From the NCBI GenBank assembly GCA_965248855.1, contig CBDFKQ010000019.1:1-38165 (forward strand): a stretch of 38,165 bases of DNA, written 5' to 3'. The notes beneath the pieces are model-generated. The model did not search any database, was not told the DNA's origin, and saw nothing but the letters and a program-made list of their open reading frames with translations. Every line of letters begins with the position of its first letter. Positions within the stretch are counted from its first letter, which is position 1. The DNA is from CBDFKQ01 sp965248855. Its GTDB lineage: Bacteria; Bacteroidota; Bacteroidia; Cytophagales; 172606-1. Below are positions 9,051-17,297 of this stretch, one piece after another. Made by a program: the position numbers and the translations under genes.

Positions 9051-9620
9051 TTAATTCAGTCGTGGATCAAGAGGATAATTAGCCATCATTTTATATTTCC
9101 CATCCATCTGCTTTAACATTCCCCTCCAAAAATCTTTAGCAGAAGTATCAAAAATAAATTCAGAGTTTGCCTGCGAAACAAACCATGATTTATCCTCTAT
9201 CTCTTCTTTAAGCTGACCTGATCCCCAGCCTGAATAACCCATAAAAAATCTAATATCATTTTCTTTTATAGCCCCAACATTTAAAAGTTTAATTATTTGT
9301 TCAAAATTCCCTCCCCAATAAATATCATCACGTATTTTTATACTGTCATCAATGATATGACCTAATCTGTGAAGAAAGTGTATAGTATTTGATTCCACAG
9401 GGCCTCCAATGTATAAAGGAATATCAGGATATAAATTATCATCAACAAAATTTGCGAGGCATAATTTGGTTTTTTGAGTTAAAGTAAAGCCAATAGAACC
9501 ATTATTATTATGCTCACAAATTAATATTACGCTTCTTTTAAAATTCGGGTCTCCTAAAAATGGTTCAGCAATAAGTAATTTTCCTTTTGCTAAAGTATGC
9601 TCGGTAGTCATGATTTTCAA
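9051..9620 (-). CDS. YqgE/AlgH family protein
   Basis: A 189-residue protein of the UPF0301 (YqgE/AlgH) family. Recognisable segments are KGKLLIAEPFLGDPNFKRSV near the N-terminus, GSIGFTLTQ, LYIGGPVE, the HFLHRLG stretch and FFMGYSGWGSGQL, which contains the family's most conserved Gly/Trp motif. The biochemical role is not established. AlgH was named for an effect on alginate genes in Pseudomonas, but the family is much more widespread. Two in-frame ATGs exist (9620 and 9611); homologues would fit either. A minus-strand promoter element lies at 9682-9689. Confidence 0.92.
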   Translation of the reverse strand: MKIMTTEHTLAKGKLLIAEPFLGDPNFKRSVILICEHNNNGSIGFTLTQKTKLCLANFVDDNLYPDIPLYIGGPVESNTIHFLHRLGHIIDDSIKIRDDIYWGGNFEQIIKLLNVGAIKENDIRFFMGYSGWGSGQLKEEIEDKSWFVSQANSEFIFDTSAKDFWRGMLKQMDGKYKMMANYPLDPRLN

Positions 9621-9681
9621 TCGATTTATATTTTATTAAAAATAAAAAATAAAAAATTCATAAAATACTTAAAAAACAATA

Positions 9682-9689
9682 CAAAATTA
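9682..9689 (-). promoter_or_regulatory. Candidate -7 promoter element for yqgE
   Basis: The plus strand reads CAAAATTA, i.e. TAATTTTG on the minus strand, matching TAnnTTTG. It lies about 60 nt before the yqgE ATG. No convincing -33 element was found. Confidence 0.5.
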
Positions 9690-10106
9690 CTCTCGACATT
9701 TTTATGTATTTATTAACATTAAAATAACATAGAATTTAAAAACTACAAAAAATATTTATTAAAACAAGATCAATAAAATTTATTTTTATTTTGCAAATCG
9801 GTTATAAGTATGTATATTCTTATATTATGAATTTTAAAGCTTAAATTATAAATTATTTAGATGTTCAAACATATTATGATTTATTAACATTACAGAAGTA
9901 AGATATATTCCATTTACTTTATATATTTTAAATTCTATCATTAAACAATTTAGGTTTTCATTATTTAGTGAAATTTATTAATCAAAGCAGGCAGGTTAGT
10001 AATATAAAAATTCCTTTTATTGATTTAATTCTCCAATTCGAATTACTGTTTTCAGTTTTTTAACTTTCTTTAACATACTAATTTATGTTTATGAAAAAAT
10101 AATTTC

Positions 10107-10114
10107 TAATTTTG
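10107..10114 (+). promoter_or_regulatory. Candidate -7 promoter element for the DUF3098 gene
   Basis: TAATTTTG matches TAnnTTTG. A transcript starting about 7 nt later would begin almost on the ATG at 10124, which favours the second ATG at 10142 as the translation start. Confidence 0.5.
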
Positions 10115-10141
10115 AATTAAATAATGCTTAACAAAAATAAT

Positions 10142-10432
10142 ATGGCAACTTTAGTAACAGATAAAAAATCAGAGAAGCAAACCAATTATACTCAAACTGC
10201 ACCAATAGTAGAAAAAGGAACTAAATCATTGGTAAGTTCGCTTGCATTTCAAAAGGAGAATTATATAATTATGCTTGGAGGTTTATTCTTAATTATACTT
10301 GGTTTTGTTATCATGTCCATGGATAAAGAAACTTTTGGTTTTGGCTTTTTCGGTTTAACCCTTGGTCCTATCGTGGTTGCATTGGGTTTTATTACAGAGT
10401 TTTTTGCAATCCTGTATAAAATCAAAAAATAG
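10142..10432 (+). CDS. DUF3098 domain-containing membrane protein
   Basis: A small inner-membrane protein with about 40 polar N-terminal residues and two transmembrane helices, one starting at ENYIIMLGGLFLIILGF and one at LGPIVVALGFITEFFAI. This is the DUF3098 arrangement found in Bacteroidota between ftsX and uppP. Its function is unknown; the usual gene order suggests a link to division or envelope precursor recycling. Here ftsX is absent upstream, and a terminator separates it from uppP. The start at 10142 (96 residues) is chosen because the promoter element at 10107-10114 leaves almost no leader for the ATG at 10124 (102 residues). Confidence 0.85.
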   Translation: MATLVTDKKSEKQTNYTQTAPIVEKGTKSLVSSLAFQKENYIIMLGGLFLIILGFVIMSMDKETFGFGFFGLTLGPIVVALGFITEFFAILYKIKK

Positions 10433-10457
10433 ATATTAATATTTAGATATTTTTCTT

Positions 10458-10493
10458 ACCCGAGGTTTTTCAAAATCTCGGGTTTTGTTTTTT
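10458..10493 (+). terminator. Intrinsic terminator after the DUF3098 gene
   Basis: Stem ACCCGAG / CTCGGGT with a 12-nt A/T loop, followed by TTTGTTTTTT. This is a canonical Rho-independent terminator and it isolates DUF3098 from uppP. Confidence 0.85.
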
Positions 10494-10509
10494 AAACAAG
10501 TATTTTCTT

Positions 10510-10517
10510 TACTTTTG
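10510..10517 (+). promoter_or_regulatory. -7 promoter element for the uppP-truB transcript
   Basis: TACTTTTG matches TAnnTTTG, about 38 nt before the uppP ATG, with a TTTG at 10484-10487 as a possible -33 box (spacing slightly long at 22 nt). It directly follows a terminator, as expected for a new transcription unit. Confidence 0.6.
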
Positions 10518-10554
10518 CCTGCTTTCCATTTATTTCAAACTAAATAAATTTTTA

Positions 10555-11355
10555 ATGAGTATACTAAATGCAATATTATTGGCAATAGTTGAAGGTTTAA
10601 CAGAATTCTTGCCGGTTTCATCAACCGGCCATATGATTATCGCAGCTACCCTTCTTGGAATACAATCCAATGATTTTACTAAATTATTTATTGTTTCTAT
10701 TCAACTGGGTGCCATACTTTCAGTAGTTGTTTTGTATTTTAAAAGGTTTTTTAAAAATTGGGATTTTTATTTTAAATTAATTGCTGCTTTTATCCCTACC
10801 GGAATTTTAGGATTATTATTAAAAAAGAAAATAGATTTATTATTAGAAAATGTAACTGTAGTGGCCGTAATGCTTTTATTGGGAGGTATAATATTGTTAT
10901 TTATCGATAAATGGTTTGCAAAAAACGAAGAAGAACCCGAAAAAGAGCAGGAAATAACTTATAAAAATGCTTTTATTATCGGTACTTTTCAGGCATTGGC
11001 CATGGTGCCGGGCGTAAGCAGGTCAGCTGCTACTATTATTGGTGGTTTAACTCAAAAGTTAAACAGAAAAACTGCAGCTGAATTTTCATTTTTCCTTGCA
11101 GTGCCTACCATGTTTGCTGCAACCGTTAAAAGCTTATGGGATGATAAACAATTATTGATAGACAATAGTGATAGTTGGGTAATTTTATTAATTGGTAATG
11201 CAGTTGCTTTTATTGTTGCAATGGCTGCCATAAAATTTTTTATCGGTTTTTTAACCAAGTATGGTTTTAAAGCATTTGGTTATTATAGAATTGTAGTCGG
11301 AGCTATTTTACTGATACTTATTTTAAGTGGAGTAAATTTAAATATCATTGATTAA
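10555..11355 (+). CDS. uppP: Undecaprenyl-diphosphate phosphatase UppP (BacA)
   Basis: Integral membrane enzyme that dephosphorylates undecaprenyl-PP, regenerating the lipid carrier for peptidoglycan and polysaccharide synthesis. Loss of activity raises bacitracin sensitivity in known cases. At 266 residues it is the usual length. Both signature loops are present: EGLTEFLPVSSTGH (13-26), with catalytic Glu/Ser/His, and PGVSRSAAT (152-160), with the phosphate-binding Arg156. About seven to eight hydrophobic helices can be traced. It is the first gene of a tight cluster: the next ATG follows its stop codon immediately at 11356. Confidence 0.97.
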   Translation: MSILNAILLAIVEGLTEFLPVSSTGHMIIAATLLGIQSNDFTKLFIVSIQLGAILSVVVLYFKRFFKNWDFYFKLIAAFIPTGILGLLLKKKIDLLLENVTVVAVMLLLGGIILLFIDKWFAKNEEEPEKEQEITYKNAFIIGTFQALAMVPGVSRSAATIIGGLTQKLNRKTAAEFSFFLAVPTMFAATVKSLWDDKQLLIDNSDSWVILLIGNAVAFIVAMAAIKFFIGFLTKYGFKAFGYYRIVVGAILLILILSGVNLNIID

Positions 11356-12258
11356 ATGAAATTACCTTTTAAAAAACGTATTTGGGTTCCTTGTCTGATA
11401 TTTATGTCAGGCTTTTTATTGTTATTTATTTTCAGGCTGATATATAGCTACTCAAGTAAATCAAATGATGCTGCAGATGAATTTATTTCCAACTTTATGG
11501 AAAGCTCAAACTCTCATCGAAAAAATTATGCGAGCGATAAATATTCTTATAAAAAAGAAGTTATAGAACCCAATCAACCTCAGCAAGCAAAGAATAATGA
11601 AGTAAGTGTTAGTCAGAAGTATGAAAAAACAGCCACTCTTCAAAACAGAACCAACAATTTCGATCAGGACGAAAAACTATTAAAAAAAACCATTAAAGAT
11701 TTTAACAGCATTATTCAGTATGAACAACTTCAAGGAAATAAAGGAAAAAGAAACCTTGAACTTTCAATAGGAACTCCGCCTGAAAATTTTGAAAAGTTTT
11801 TTGCTCAAGTAAGTAAAATAGGTTTGGTAAAATCATCCATCATCACAAAAGTTGATAAAACAAATGAATTTAAACAACTAAACGCAAAAAAAACATCCTT
11901 AGAAAAAATAAGAAATTCTTTAATTGATTTAAAAAAGCAAAGTGGTAAAATAGAAGAATTTGTAAAGTTGGAAAACAGGATACTCGAAATTGAAGATACT
12001 CTTCAAGGCTTAGGAGTTGAATTAGGTAATTTTGATGAAGAAAATGAGTTTTGTACTGTTATATTAACTCTTTCGGAAGGTAAAATTATAACAATGAGTT
12101 TATTACACCGTTTAAAAGTTTCTTTTGAATGGACTGTCAATTACTTTTTACAAATAATTTTAATACTTGCAGTTATTTTGTTTTCTTCTTTTATCATCCT
12201 GCTTATCATTGATAAACTAAAGATACTAACCGGTATAATAAAAAAAATCAATGAATGA
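11356..12258 (+). CDS. DUF4349-like membrane protein
   Basis: A 300-residue protein anchored by helices at both ends (about residues 10-30 and 258-285). The middle is a polar, low-complexity linker (about 35-100), then a beta-alpha region and a predicted coiled coil (about 170-225: NAKKTSLEKIRNSLIDLKK ... LENRILEIEDTLQGL). The order 'strand, coiled coil, strand, C-terminal TM' and the ILEIEDTLQ segment resemble DUF4349 proteins of unknown function. I assign this by pattern only. It starts one base after the uppP stop and overlaps truB by 8 nt, so translation is probably coupled. That position is normally empty in the uppP-truB block of Bacteroidota as I know it. Confidence 0.7.
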   Translation: MKLPFKKRIWVPCLIFMSGFLLLFIFRLIYSYSSKSNDAADEFISNFMESSNSHRKNYASDKYSYKKEVIEPNQPQQAKNNEVSVSQKYEKTATLQNRTNNFDQDEKLLKKTIKDFNSIIQYEQLQGNKGKRNLELSIGTPPENFEKFFAQVSKIGLVKSSIITKVDKTNEFKQLNAKKTSLEKIRNSLIDLKKQSGKIEEFVKLENRILEIEDTLQGLGVELGNFDEENEFCTVILTLSEGKIITMSLLHRLKVSFEWTVNYFLQIILILAVILFSSFIILLIIDKLKILTGIIKKINE

Positions 12259-12943
12259 AACTAACGAAACTGCGCCACCCGGCACAGTAATTCTAATTAA
12301 CAAACCATATAAATGGACATCTTTTGACGTAGTTAGAAAAATAAAAAACCTTATAAAAGCAAAAAAAATCGGGCACGCAGGCACTCTTGATCCTTTAGCC
12401 ACAGGTTTATTAATATTGTGTACTGAAAAATTGACAAAGCAGATTGATACATATCAAGGACAAGAAAAAGAATATACAGGTAAGCTCATTTTAGGTAAAA
12501 CCACACCATCAATTGATCTTGAAACTGATTTTAATGGCGATTATCCCATAGATCATATTACAGAAGAATTAATTTATAAATCATTAAAGAAATTTACAGG
12601 TTCAATTGAGCAAACACCACCTATTTATTCTGCTATAAAAATTGATGGGAAACGAGCTTACAGCAAAGCCAGAAAAGGAAAAACGGAAGCAGATGTAGAA
12701 ATAAAATCAAGAATTGTTGAAATTAAAACATTTGAAATTACCAATATTAATTTACCGGAAATTTCCTTCAGAATTGAATGCTCCAAAGGCACCTACATCA
12801 GGAGTTTGGTGAGAGATTTTGGAGAAGCTTTACAATCCGGTGCATATATGTCCGAACTTTGCCGAACAAGAATAGGCGAATTTAAGTTGGAAAATGCCAA
12901 AACAATAGAATATTTTATCGAAGCCTACCCTAAAACTATTTAA
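12251..12943 (+). CDS. truB: tRNA pseudouridine(55) synthase TruB
   Basis: Converts U55 of tRNA to pseudouridine in the T-loop. The 230 residues cover the catalytic domain only, without the longer C-terminal extension of E. coli TruB; this is normal for many Bacteroidota. Motifs: LINKPYKWTSFDVV (15-28), the catalytic GTLDPLATGLL (44-54, with Asp47 as nucleophile), TPPIYSAIKIDGKRAY and CSKGTYIRSLVRDFG. The ATG lies within the end of the DUF4349-like gene (8-nt overlap), consistent with translational coupling. ribF follows 79 nt later. Confidence 0.96.
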   Translation: MNETNETAPPGTVILINKPYKWTSFDVVRKIKNLIKAKKIGHAGTLDPLATGLLILCTEKLTKQIDTYQGQEKEYTGKLILGKTTPSIDLETDFNGDYPIDHITEELIYKSLKKFTGSIEQTPPIYSAIKIDGKRAYSKARKGKTEADVEIKSRIVEIKTFEITNINLPEISFRIECSKGTYIRSLVRDFGEALQSGAYMSELCRTRIGEFKLENAKTIEYFIEAYPKTI

Positions 12944-13022
12944 GCTTGGTTGAAAACATTAATTTGCAGAAAAATAGCAGTTTATCACTTTTGATTTACT
13001 GCCGGAATTAAAATTAAGGTTA

Positions 13023-13949
13023 ATGAATATTTACCAGGGAATAGAAAACTTTCCGGCAATTAATTTTGCAATAGTAACAAGTGGAACATTTGATGGCGTG
13101 CACAAAGGTCATCAGAAAATATTATCAGGATTAATTGAAAGCTGCTTCAAACAAAATGGTGAAAGTGTATTGATAACCTTTCATCCACATCCCCGTCAGA
13201 TTTTAAAAAGAGATGATGATTTAAAATTATTGTCTACTCTCGATGAAAAAATAAAATTACTAACTCAATTTAAAGTTGATCATTTATTAATAATACCCTT
13301 TACCCAAGCATTTTCGGAATTGAGTTCTAAAGATTTTATTCAGGAAATATTAATTAAAACGATTAAAACAAAAAAACTGGTTATCGGTTACGATCATCGA
13401 TTCGGAAAAAACAGAGAGGGTAGTTTTGAATATTTGAAAGAACATTCTAATAATTATGGTTTTGAAATCGAAGAAATTCCTGCTCAGGAAATTGATGACA
13501 TTGCTGTAAGCAGCACTAAAATCAGAAATGCATTATTAGAAGGTGATATTGAATTGGCAAATGATTTTTTAGGTCATCAATATAGCCTTGAAGGCAAAGT
13601 TGTAAAAGGAAAACAGATTGGCCGAACAATTGGCTACCCCACTGCAAATATTGAAATAAAAGAAAAGTATAAATTAATCCCATCTGATGGTGTGTATATC
13701 GTTCAAGTAGAATATAACAAACAAACGTATGGTGGCATGCTAAGTATTGGCAATAACCCTACTTTAAACGGCACACATACTACCATTGAGGTAAATATTT
13801 TTGATTTTAATAAAGAAATTTACGATGAAACCCTGATTATAAATTTCGTAAAATACATGCGAGGCCAGATAAAATTCTCAAATCTTGAAGGATTAATTTC
13901 ACAATTAAAAAATGATGAAATTGAAGCTAAGGCTTTTTTATCGCTTTAA
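13023..13949 (+). CDS. ribF: Bifunctional riboflavin kinase / FMN adenylyltransferase RibF
   Basis: Makes FMN from riboflavin and then FAD from FMN. At 308 residues it has the normal two-domain length. The N-terminal adenylyltransferase domain has GTFDGVHKGH (21-30), the nucleotidyltransferase HxGH-type motif, and SSTKIRNALLEG, the second conserved motif. The C-terminal flavokinase domain has GKQIGRTIGYPTANI and GVYIVQV with NPTLNGTHTTIEVNIFDF. The position after truB is a common arrangement. A start further upstream is not needed; the ATG at 13023 gives the expected N-terminus. Confidence 0.96.
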   Translation: MNIYQGIENFPAINFAIVTSGTFDGVHKGHQKILSGLIESCFKQNGESVLITFHPHPRQILKRDDDLKLLSTLDEKIKLLTQFKVDHLLIIPFTQAFSELSSKDFIQEILIKTIKTKKLVIGYDHRFGKNREGSFEYLKEHSNNYGFEIEEIPAQEIDDIAVSSTKIRNALLEGDIELANDFLGHQYSLEGKVVKGKQIGRTIGYPTANIEIKEKYKLIPSDGVYIVQVEYNKQTYGGMLSIGNNPTLNGTHTTIEVNIFDFNKEIYDETLIINFVKYMRGQIKFSNLEGLISQLKNDEIEAKAFLSL

Positions 13950-14046
13950 ATAAGCTCATTTCTACAAAAAAATCTTAGCTTCGAATTGCTGCTATAATTT
14001 ACCGAGTTATTTAATATAATGATATTCCATAATTTAAAATACTTAA

Positions 14047-14412
14047 TTAATTAGTTAAAACTCGGTCTTTTTTATACTCTATATTGTTTTCTTTTAAATA
14101 TTTCATTCCCCACTTACTCAAAAAATCAATAAGAGGAATGAATGAAATTCCTCTTTCGGAAAGAAAATATTCTACTCGTAAAGGTTTTTCTGATAAGATT
14201 GTTTTACTTATAAGATCATCCCTTCCCAATTCTTTTAATTGCTGGCTTAGCATTTTTTCAGAAACACCTTGAAGGTTATTTCGCAGTTCGCTAAAACCCA
14301 TCTTCTCAAAATGATATAATTGAGATAAAATTAAAATCTTCCATTTTCCATTAAAAAGATCAAGGGCTAAATCCACAGGGCAAGCGTATATCTTATTATT
14401 TAATAATATCAT
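14047..14412 (-). CDS. HxlR family transcriptional regulator
   Basis: A 121-residue winged-helix repressor/activator of the HxlR (MarR-like) class. The family marker is the N-terminal CPVDLALDLFNGKWKILILSQL (Cys11, then GKWK), followed by the recognition helix LQGVSEKMLSQQLKELGRDDLI and the wing SEKPLRVEYFLSERG. Cys11 is often a redox or electrophile sensor in this family. It is divergent from an HtrA-like protease gene (175 nt apart), the classical arrangement for local control. The effector cannot be told from sequence. Confidence 0.93.
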   Translation of the reverse strand: MILLNNKIYACPVDLALDLFNGKWKILILSQLYHFEKMGFSELRNNLQGVSEKMLSQQLKELGRDDLISKTILSEKPLRVEYFLSERGISFIPLIDFLSKWGMKYLKENNIEYKKDRVLTN

Positions 14413-14481
14413 TTCTGTAGCATTTTAAATTAAATCTAACTTTCTTTTCAGTAAGTTATTTATAGTGTTTCAAAAAAATTC

Positions 14482-14535
14482 AATTACATATTCGTAATTA
14501 TAATGCTTTGACAATTTAATGTTTTTGAACATTAA
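14482..14535. promoter_or_regulatory. Dyad symmetries between hxlR-type gene and protease gene (possible operator)
   Basis: Two inverted repeats lie in the divergent spacer: AATTAC-6 nt-GTAATT (14482-14499) and TTAATGTT-4 nt-AACATTAA (14516-14535). Dimeric winged-helix regulators bind such dyads, so these are candidate operators. In DNA this A+T-rich, short dyads also occur by chance. Confidence 0.35.
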
Positions 14536-14587
14536 TTAATTTTTTATCGTTTTTTAATTTTATCTATAAGAAAATTATTAAAATATT

Positions 14588-15559
14588 ATGATACATCCTT
14601 TAAATAACCTCGACAATAATTTACTTGATTCATATTCTAATACTTTAACCAATGTTGTCTCTTCAGTTGCAGACTCAGTGGTTCACATTTCAGTAAAAAA
14701 GAAAAATAACAATAAAAAAGATCCTCGCGAATTTTTAGAGGGCGCAGGATCAGGATTTGTTATTTCAAGTGATGGGTACATTGTAACTAATAATCACGTA
14801 ATTGAAAACAGTAATAAAATAAAAGTATCTTTTTCTTCAGGAAAAACTACGGAGGCCGAATTAAAAGGAACTGATCCATCCACTGATATTGCAGTAATCA
14901 AGGTTGATGTTCAAGGGCTTAAAGCTCTTTCTTATGCGGATAGTGATCAATTAAAAGCCGGACAAATTGCAATTGCTATTGGCAATCCCCTTGGTTTTCA
15001 AAATACTGTTACAGCAGGAATAATAAGTGCCTTAGGCAGAACTTTAAGATCGAATAATGGCCGATTAATAGATGATGTTATTCAAACAGATGCTGCTCTA
15101 AATCCCGGTAATAGCGGAGGACCGTTATTAAATAGTAACGGTAATATTATTGGAGTAAATACTGCAACCATTGCTCAGGCGCAAGGACTTTGTTTTGCTG
15201 TAAGCAGTAACATTGCAGCAAGGGTAACCGGAAATTTAATTTTATATGGCCATATTCGCAGAGCATACCTTGGCATTGCCGGTCAATCGGTAAATTTGAG
15301 TGAAAGGATGATAAGTGCGAACAAGTTAAATATCACTACAGGTGTTTATGTTTACGAAATAATAGCCGATGGTCCTTCTAAAAATAATGAACTAAAAGTG
15401 GGTGATATTATTATTCAAATGAATGATTTTGTTATTAGAAATATTGATGATTTACATAAATACCTTAATGAAGAAGTAATTAATCAACAAATAAAAATTA
15501 TTATTTTAAGAAATGGTTACAAACAAGATATAAATGTTATTCCAAGTGAGTTATTTTAA
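14588..15559 (+). CDS. HtrA/DegP-like serine protease (S1C) with one PDZ domain, no signal peptide
   Basis: A 323-residue trypsin-like protease. The catalytic triad is complete: His70 in VTNNHVI, Asp100 in STDIAVIKV and Ser176 in NPGNSGGPL. One PDZ domain covers about residues 225-315 (RRAYLGIAG ... GPSKNNELKVGDIIIQMND). The N-terminus (MIHPLNNLDNNLLDSYSNTL) has no hydrophobic stretch, so unlike DegP/DegS this protein looks cytoplasmic. I saw no alternative upstream start giving a signal peptide. The Vsr-methyltransferase gene starts 57 nt downstream on the same strand with no obvious terminator, so the protease transcript could run into the restriction-modification genes. Confidence 0.92.
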   Translation: MIHPLNNLDNNLLDSYSNTLTNVVSSVADSVVHISVKKKNNNKKDPREFLEGAGSGFVISSDGYIVTNNHVIENSNKIKVSFSSGKTTEAELKGTDPSTDIAVIKVDVQGLKALSYADSDQLKAGQIAIAIGNPLGFQNTVTAGIISALGRTLRSNNGRLIDDVIQTDAALNPGNSGGPLLNSNGNIIGVNTATIAQAQGLCFAVSSNIAARVTGNLILYGHIRRAYLGIAGQSVNLSERMISANKLNITTGVYVYEIIADGPSKNNELKVGDIIIQMNDFVIRNIDDLHKYLNEEVINQQIKIIILRNGYKQDINVIPSELF

Positions 15560-15616
15560 TTTTTAAGTTAGTTTTAATAAAAAAAGATAAAATAAAACAG
15601 CATTTAATGAATTTGT

Positions 15617-17296
15617 ATGGATAAACTGACCAAAGAGCAAAGAAAGAAAAATATGCAGGCTATAAAATCTTCAGGTTCAAAAATTGAAGTTGTTTTGGCT
15701 AAAAGTCTTTTTGCGCGAGGTCATCGCTATCGAAAAAATAATAAAAGCGTGTTTGGTAAACCCGACTTAACTTTTAAAAATTTAAAAATTGCAATTTTTG
15801 TTGACGGCGAATTTTGGCATGGAAAAGATTGGGATACTCGTAAAAATGATCATAAAACAAATAAGGATTTCTGGCATAAGAAGATCGAAAATAACATTCA
15901 AAGAGATAATGTAGTAAATGAAGAATTGAAAAAGCAGGGATGGACGGTTTTGCGTTTTTGGGGAGGTGACATAAAAAAACATTTACTATCTTGCATTTTA
16001 AAAATTGAAGTTGTGTTAAAACAAGCAAAAATGGATTTAAAGAAAAAAATATCGCTTGAAGTGATCGATGATAAAAAATTCAAAATTAGGGTTTATGAAC
16101 CTGAAAATAACAAAGAAGCGGTTTTAACCCATTATTTGCACAACAGCAAAAATGGTGTTTCTAAATTTTATAAAAAAGATGCTGTTGAATACACCAAAGA
16201 AATTTTACAATTTAAATATCCTGAAGAAGAAATAACAAATTTAGTTGCCGAGGAAGCATTGCAATATAACATCTTTGAAACCTTTAAAATACCTTTTCCT
16301 CCGTCGGAAAATCCTAAATTTAAATTTATAGATTTATTTGCAGGTATAGGTGGGTTTAGATTGGCAATGCAGAATTTATTAGGGAAATGCGTATTTACCA
16401 GTGAATGGGATAAAGAAGCGCAACGAACATATAAGGCAAATTTTGGAGAAATGCCATTTGGAGACATAACAAGAGAAGAAACAAAATCATATATCCCTGA
16501 TGATTTTGATTTGCTTTGTGCGGGTTTTCCTTGTCAGGCATTTTCTATTGCCGGAAAAAAAGGTGGCTTTGAGGATACAAGAGGAACATTATTTTTCGAT
16601 GTTGCAGAAATAATTAAACGAAAACAACCCAAGACTTTTTTTTTAGAGAACGTAAAAGGTTTGAGAAACCATAATGGAGGGAAAACATTATCAACTATCT
16701 TGAATGTATTAAGAAATGATTTAGGTTATTTTGTTCCTGAACCTCAAATTATTAATGCAAAAGATTTTGGGGTTCCCCAAAATAGAGAGAGAATATATAT
16801 TGTTGGATTTAGAAAAGATTTAAAAATTGAAAAATTTGATTATCCTCAACCAATAGAGCAAAAAGTAACATTTTCTCAAGTAAAAGAAAAAAAGGTACCT
16901 GCAACTAAATATTTTTTATCGACACAATACATGCAAACATTAGTGAATCATAAAGCCAGACATGAAAATAAAGGCAATGGATTTGGATATGTTATAATTC
17001 CTGATGACGGAATAAGCAATGCAATTGTAGTTGGAGGGATGGGTAGAGAAAGAAATTTAGTACTGGATCACAGAATTACAGATTTCACCCCTACAACACA
17101 TATTAAAGGTGAAGTAAATAGGCAAGGCATAAGAAAAATGACACCTCGGGAATGGGCAAGATTACAGGGCTTTCCGGATAATTATTTAATTCAAGTTGCC
17201 GACTCTTCTGCATATAAACAATTTGGTAATTCTGTAGCAGTTCCGGCTATTCAGGCTACTGCGAAGGAAATATTAAAACTAATTGGAATTAAATAA
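15617..17296 (+). CDS. Fusion of Vsr mismatch endonuclease and C5-cytosine DNA methyltransferase (HpaII type)
   Basis: A 559-residue two-enzyme polypeptide. Residues 1-138 are a Vsr (very short patch repair) endonuclease: metal-binding Asp50 in FGKPDLTF, then AIFVDGEFWHG, FWHKKIENNIQRD and GWTVLRFWGGD. Residues 139-232 form a linker domain. Residues 233-559 are a C5 methyltransferase with motif I FIDLFAGIGG (237-246), catalytic Cys306 in GFPCQAFS, ENVKGL (344-349), QNRERIYIVGF (388-398), RKMTPREWARLQGFP (506-520) and GNSVAVPAI (537-545). The linker end and motif I region resemble M.HpaII, and the next gene is an HpaII-type endonuclease, so the target should be CCGG. The methylase protects the sites; Vsr nicks at T:G mismatches left by deamination of 5-methylcytosine. 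Separate genes are the usual state, so the fusion is noteworthy. Confidence 0.93.
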   Translation: MDKLTKEQRKKNMQAIKSSGSKIEVVLAKSLFARGHRYRKNNKSVFGKPDLTFKNLKIAIFVDGEFWHGKDWDTRKNDHKTNKDFWHKKIENNIQRDNVVNEELKKQGWTVLRFWGGDIKKHLLSCILKIEVVLKQAKMDLKKKISLEVIDDKKFKIRVYEPENNKEAVLTHYLHNSKNGVSKFYKKDAVEYTKEILQFKYPEEEITNLVAEEALQYNIFETFKIPFPPSENPKFKFIDLFAGIGGFRLAMQNLLGKCVFTSEWDKEAQRTYKANFGEMPFGDITREETKSYIPDDFDLLCAGFPCQAFSIAGKKGGFEDTRGTLFFDVAEIIKRKQPKTFFLENVKGLRNHNGGKTLSTILNVLRNDLGYFVPEPQIINAKDFGVPQNRERIYIVGFRKDLKIEKFDYPQPIEQKVTFSQVKEKKVPATKYFLSTQYMQTLVNHKARHENKGNGFGYVIIPDDGISNAIVVGGMGRERNLVLDHRITDFTPTTHIKGEVNRQGIRKMTPREWARLQGFPDNYLIQVADSSAYKQFGNSVAVPAIQATAKEILKLIGIK

Positions 17297-17297
17297 A

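Larger units (their letters stand above)
9621..10123. other. AT-rich intergenic region without genes
   Basis: About 500 bases between the divergent genes yqgE and DUF3098. No ORF longer than a few codons, no tRNA-like fold and no substantial repeat were seen. It is extremely A+T-rich, with many TTAACATT/TTTATT stretches, and holds a palindrome AATTCGAATT near 10035 and promoter elements near each end. Nothing else is supported. Confidence 0.6.

Noticed and set aside
9621..10123. Small RNA or tRNA in the 500-bp spacer
   Set aside because: No cloverleaf-like arms, T-loop sequence or G+C-rich stem with a T-tract was found.
14001..14066. ACCGAGTT ... AACTCGGT inverted repeat followed by T's as a ribF terminator
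   Set aside because: The arms are 50 nt apart and the second lies within the HxlR coding region; the fold is too loose to call.
15774..16467. Several minus-strand ORFs opposite the Vsr-methyltransferase gene
   Set aside because: They are antisense shadows of a gene with clear domains; none has a family-like sequence.
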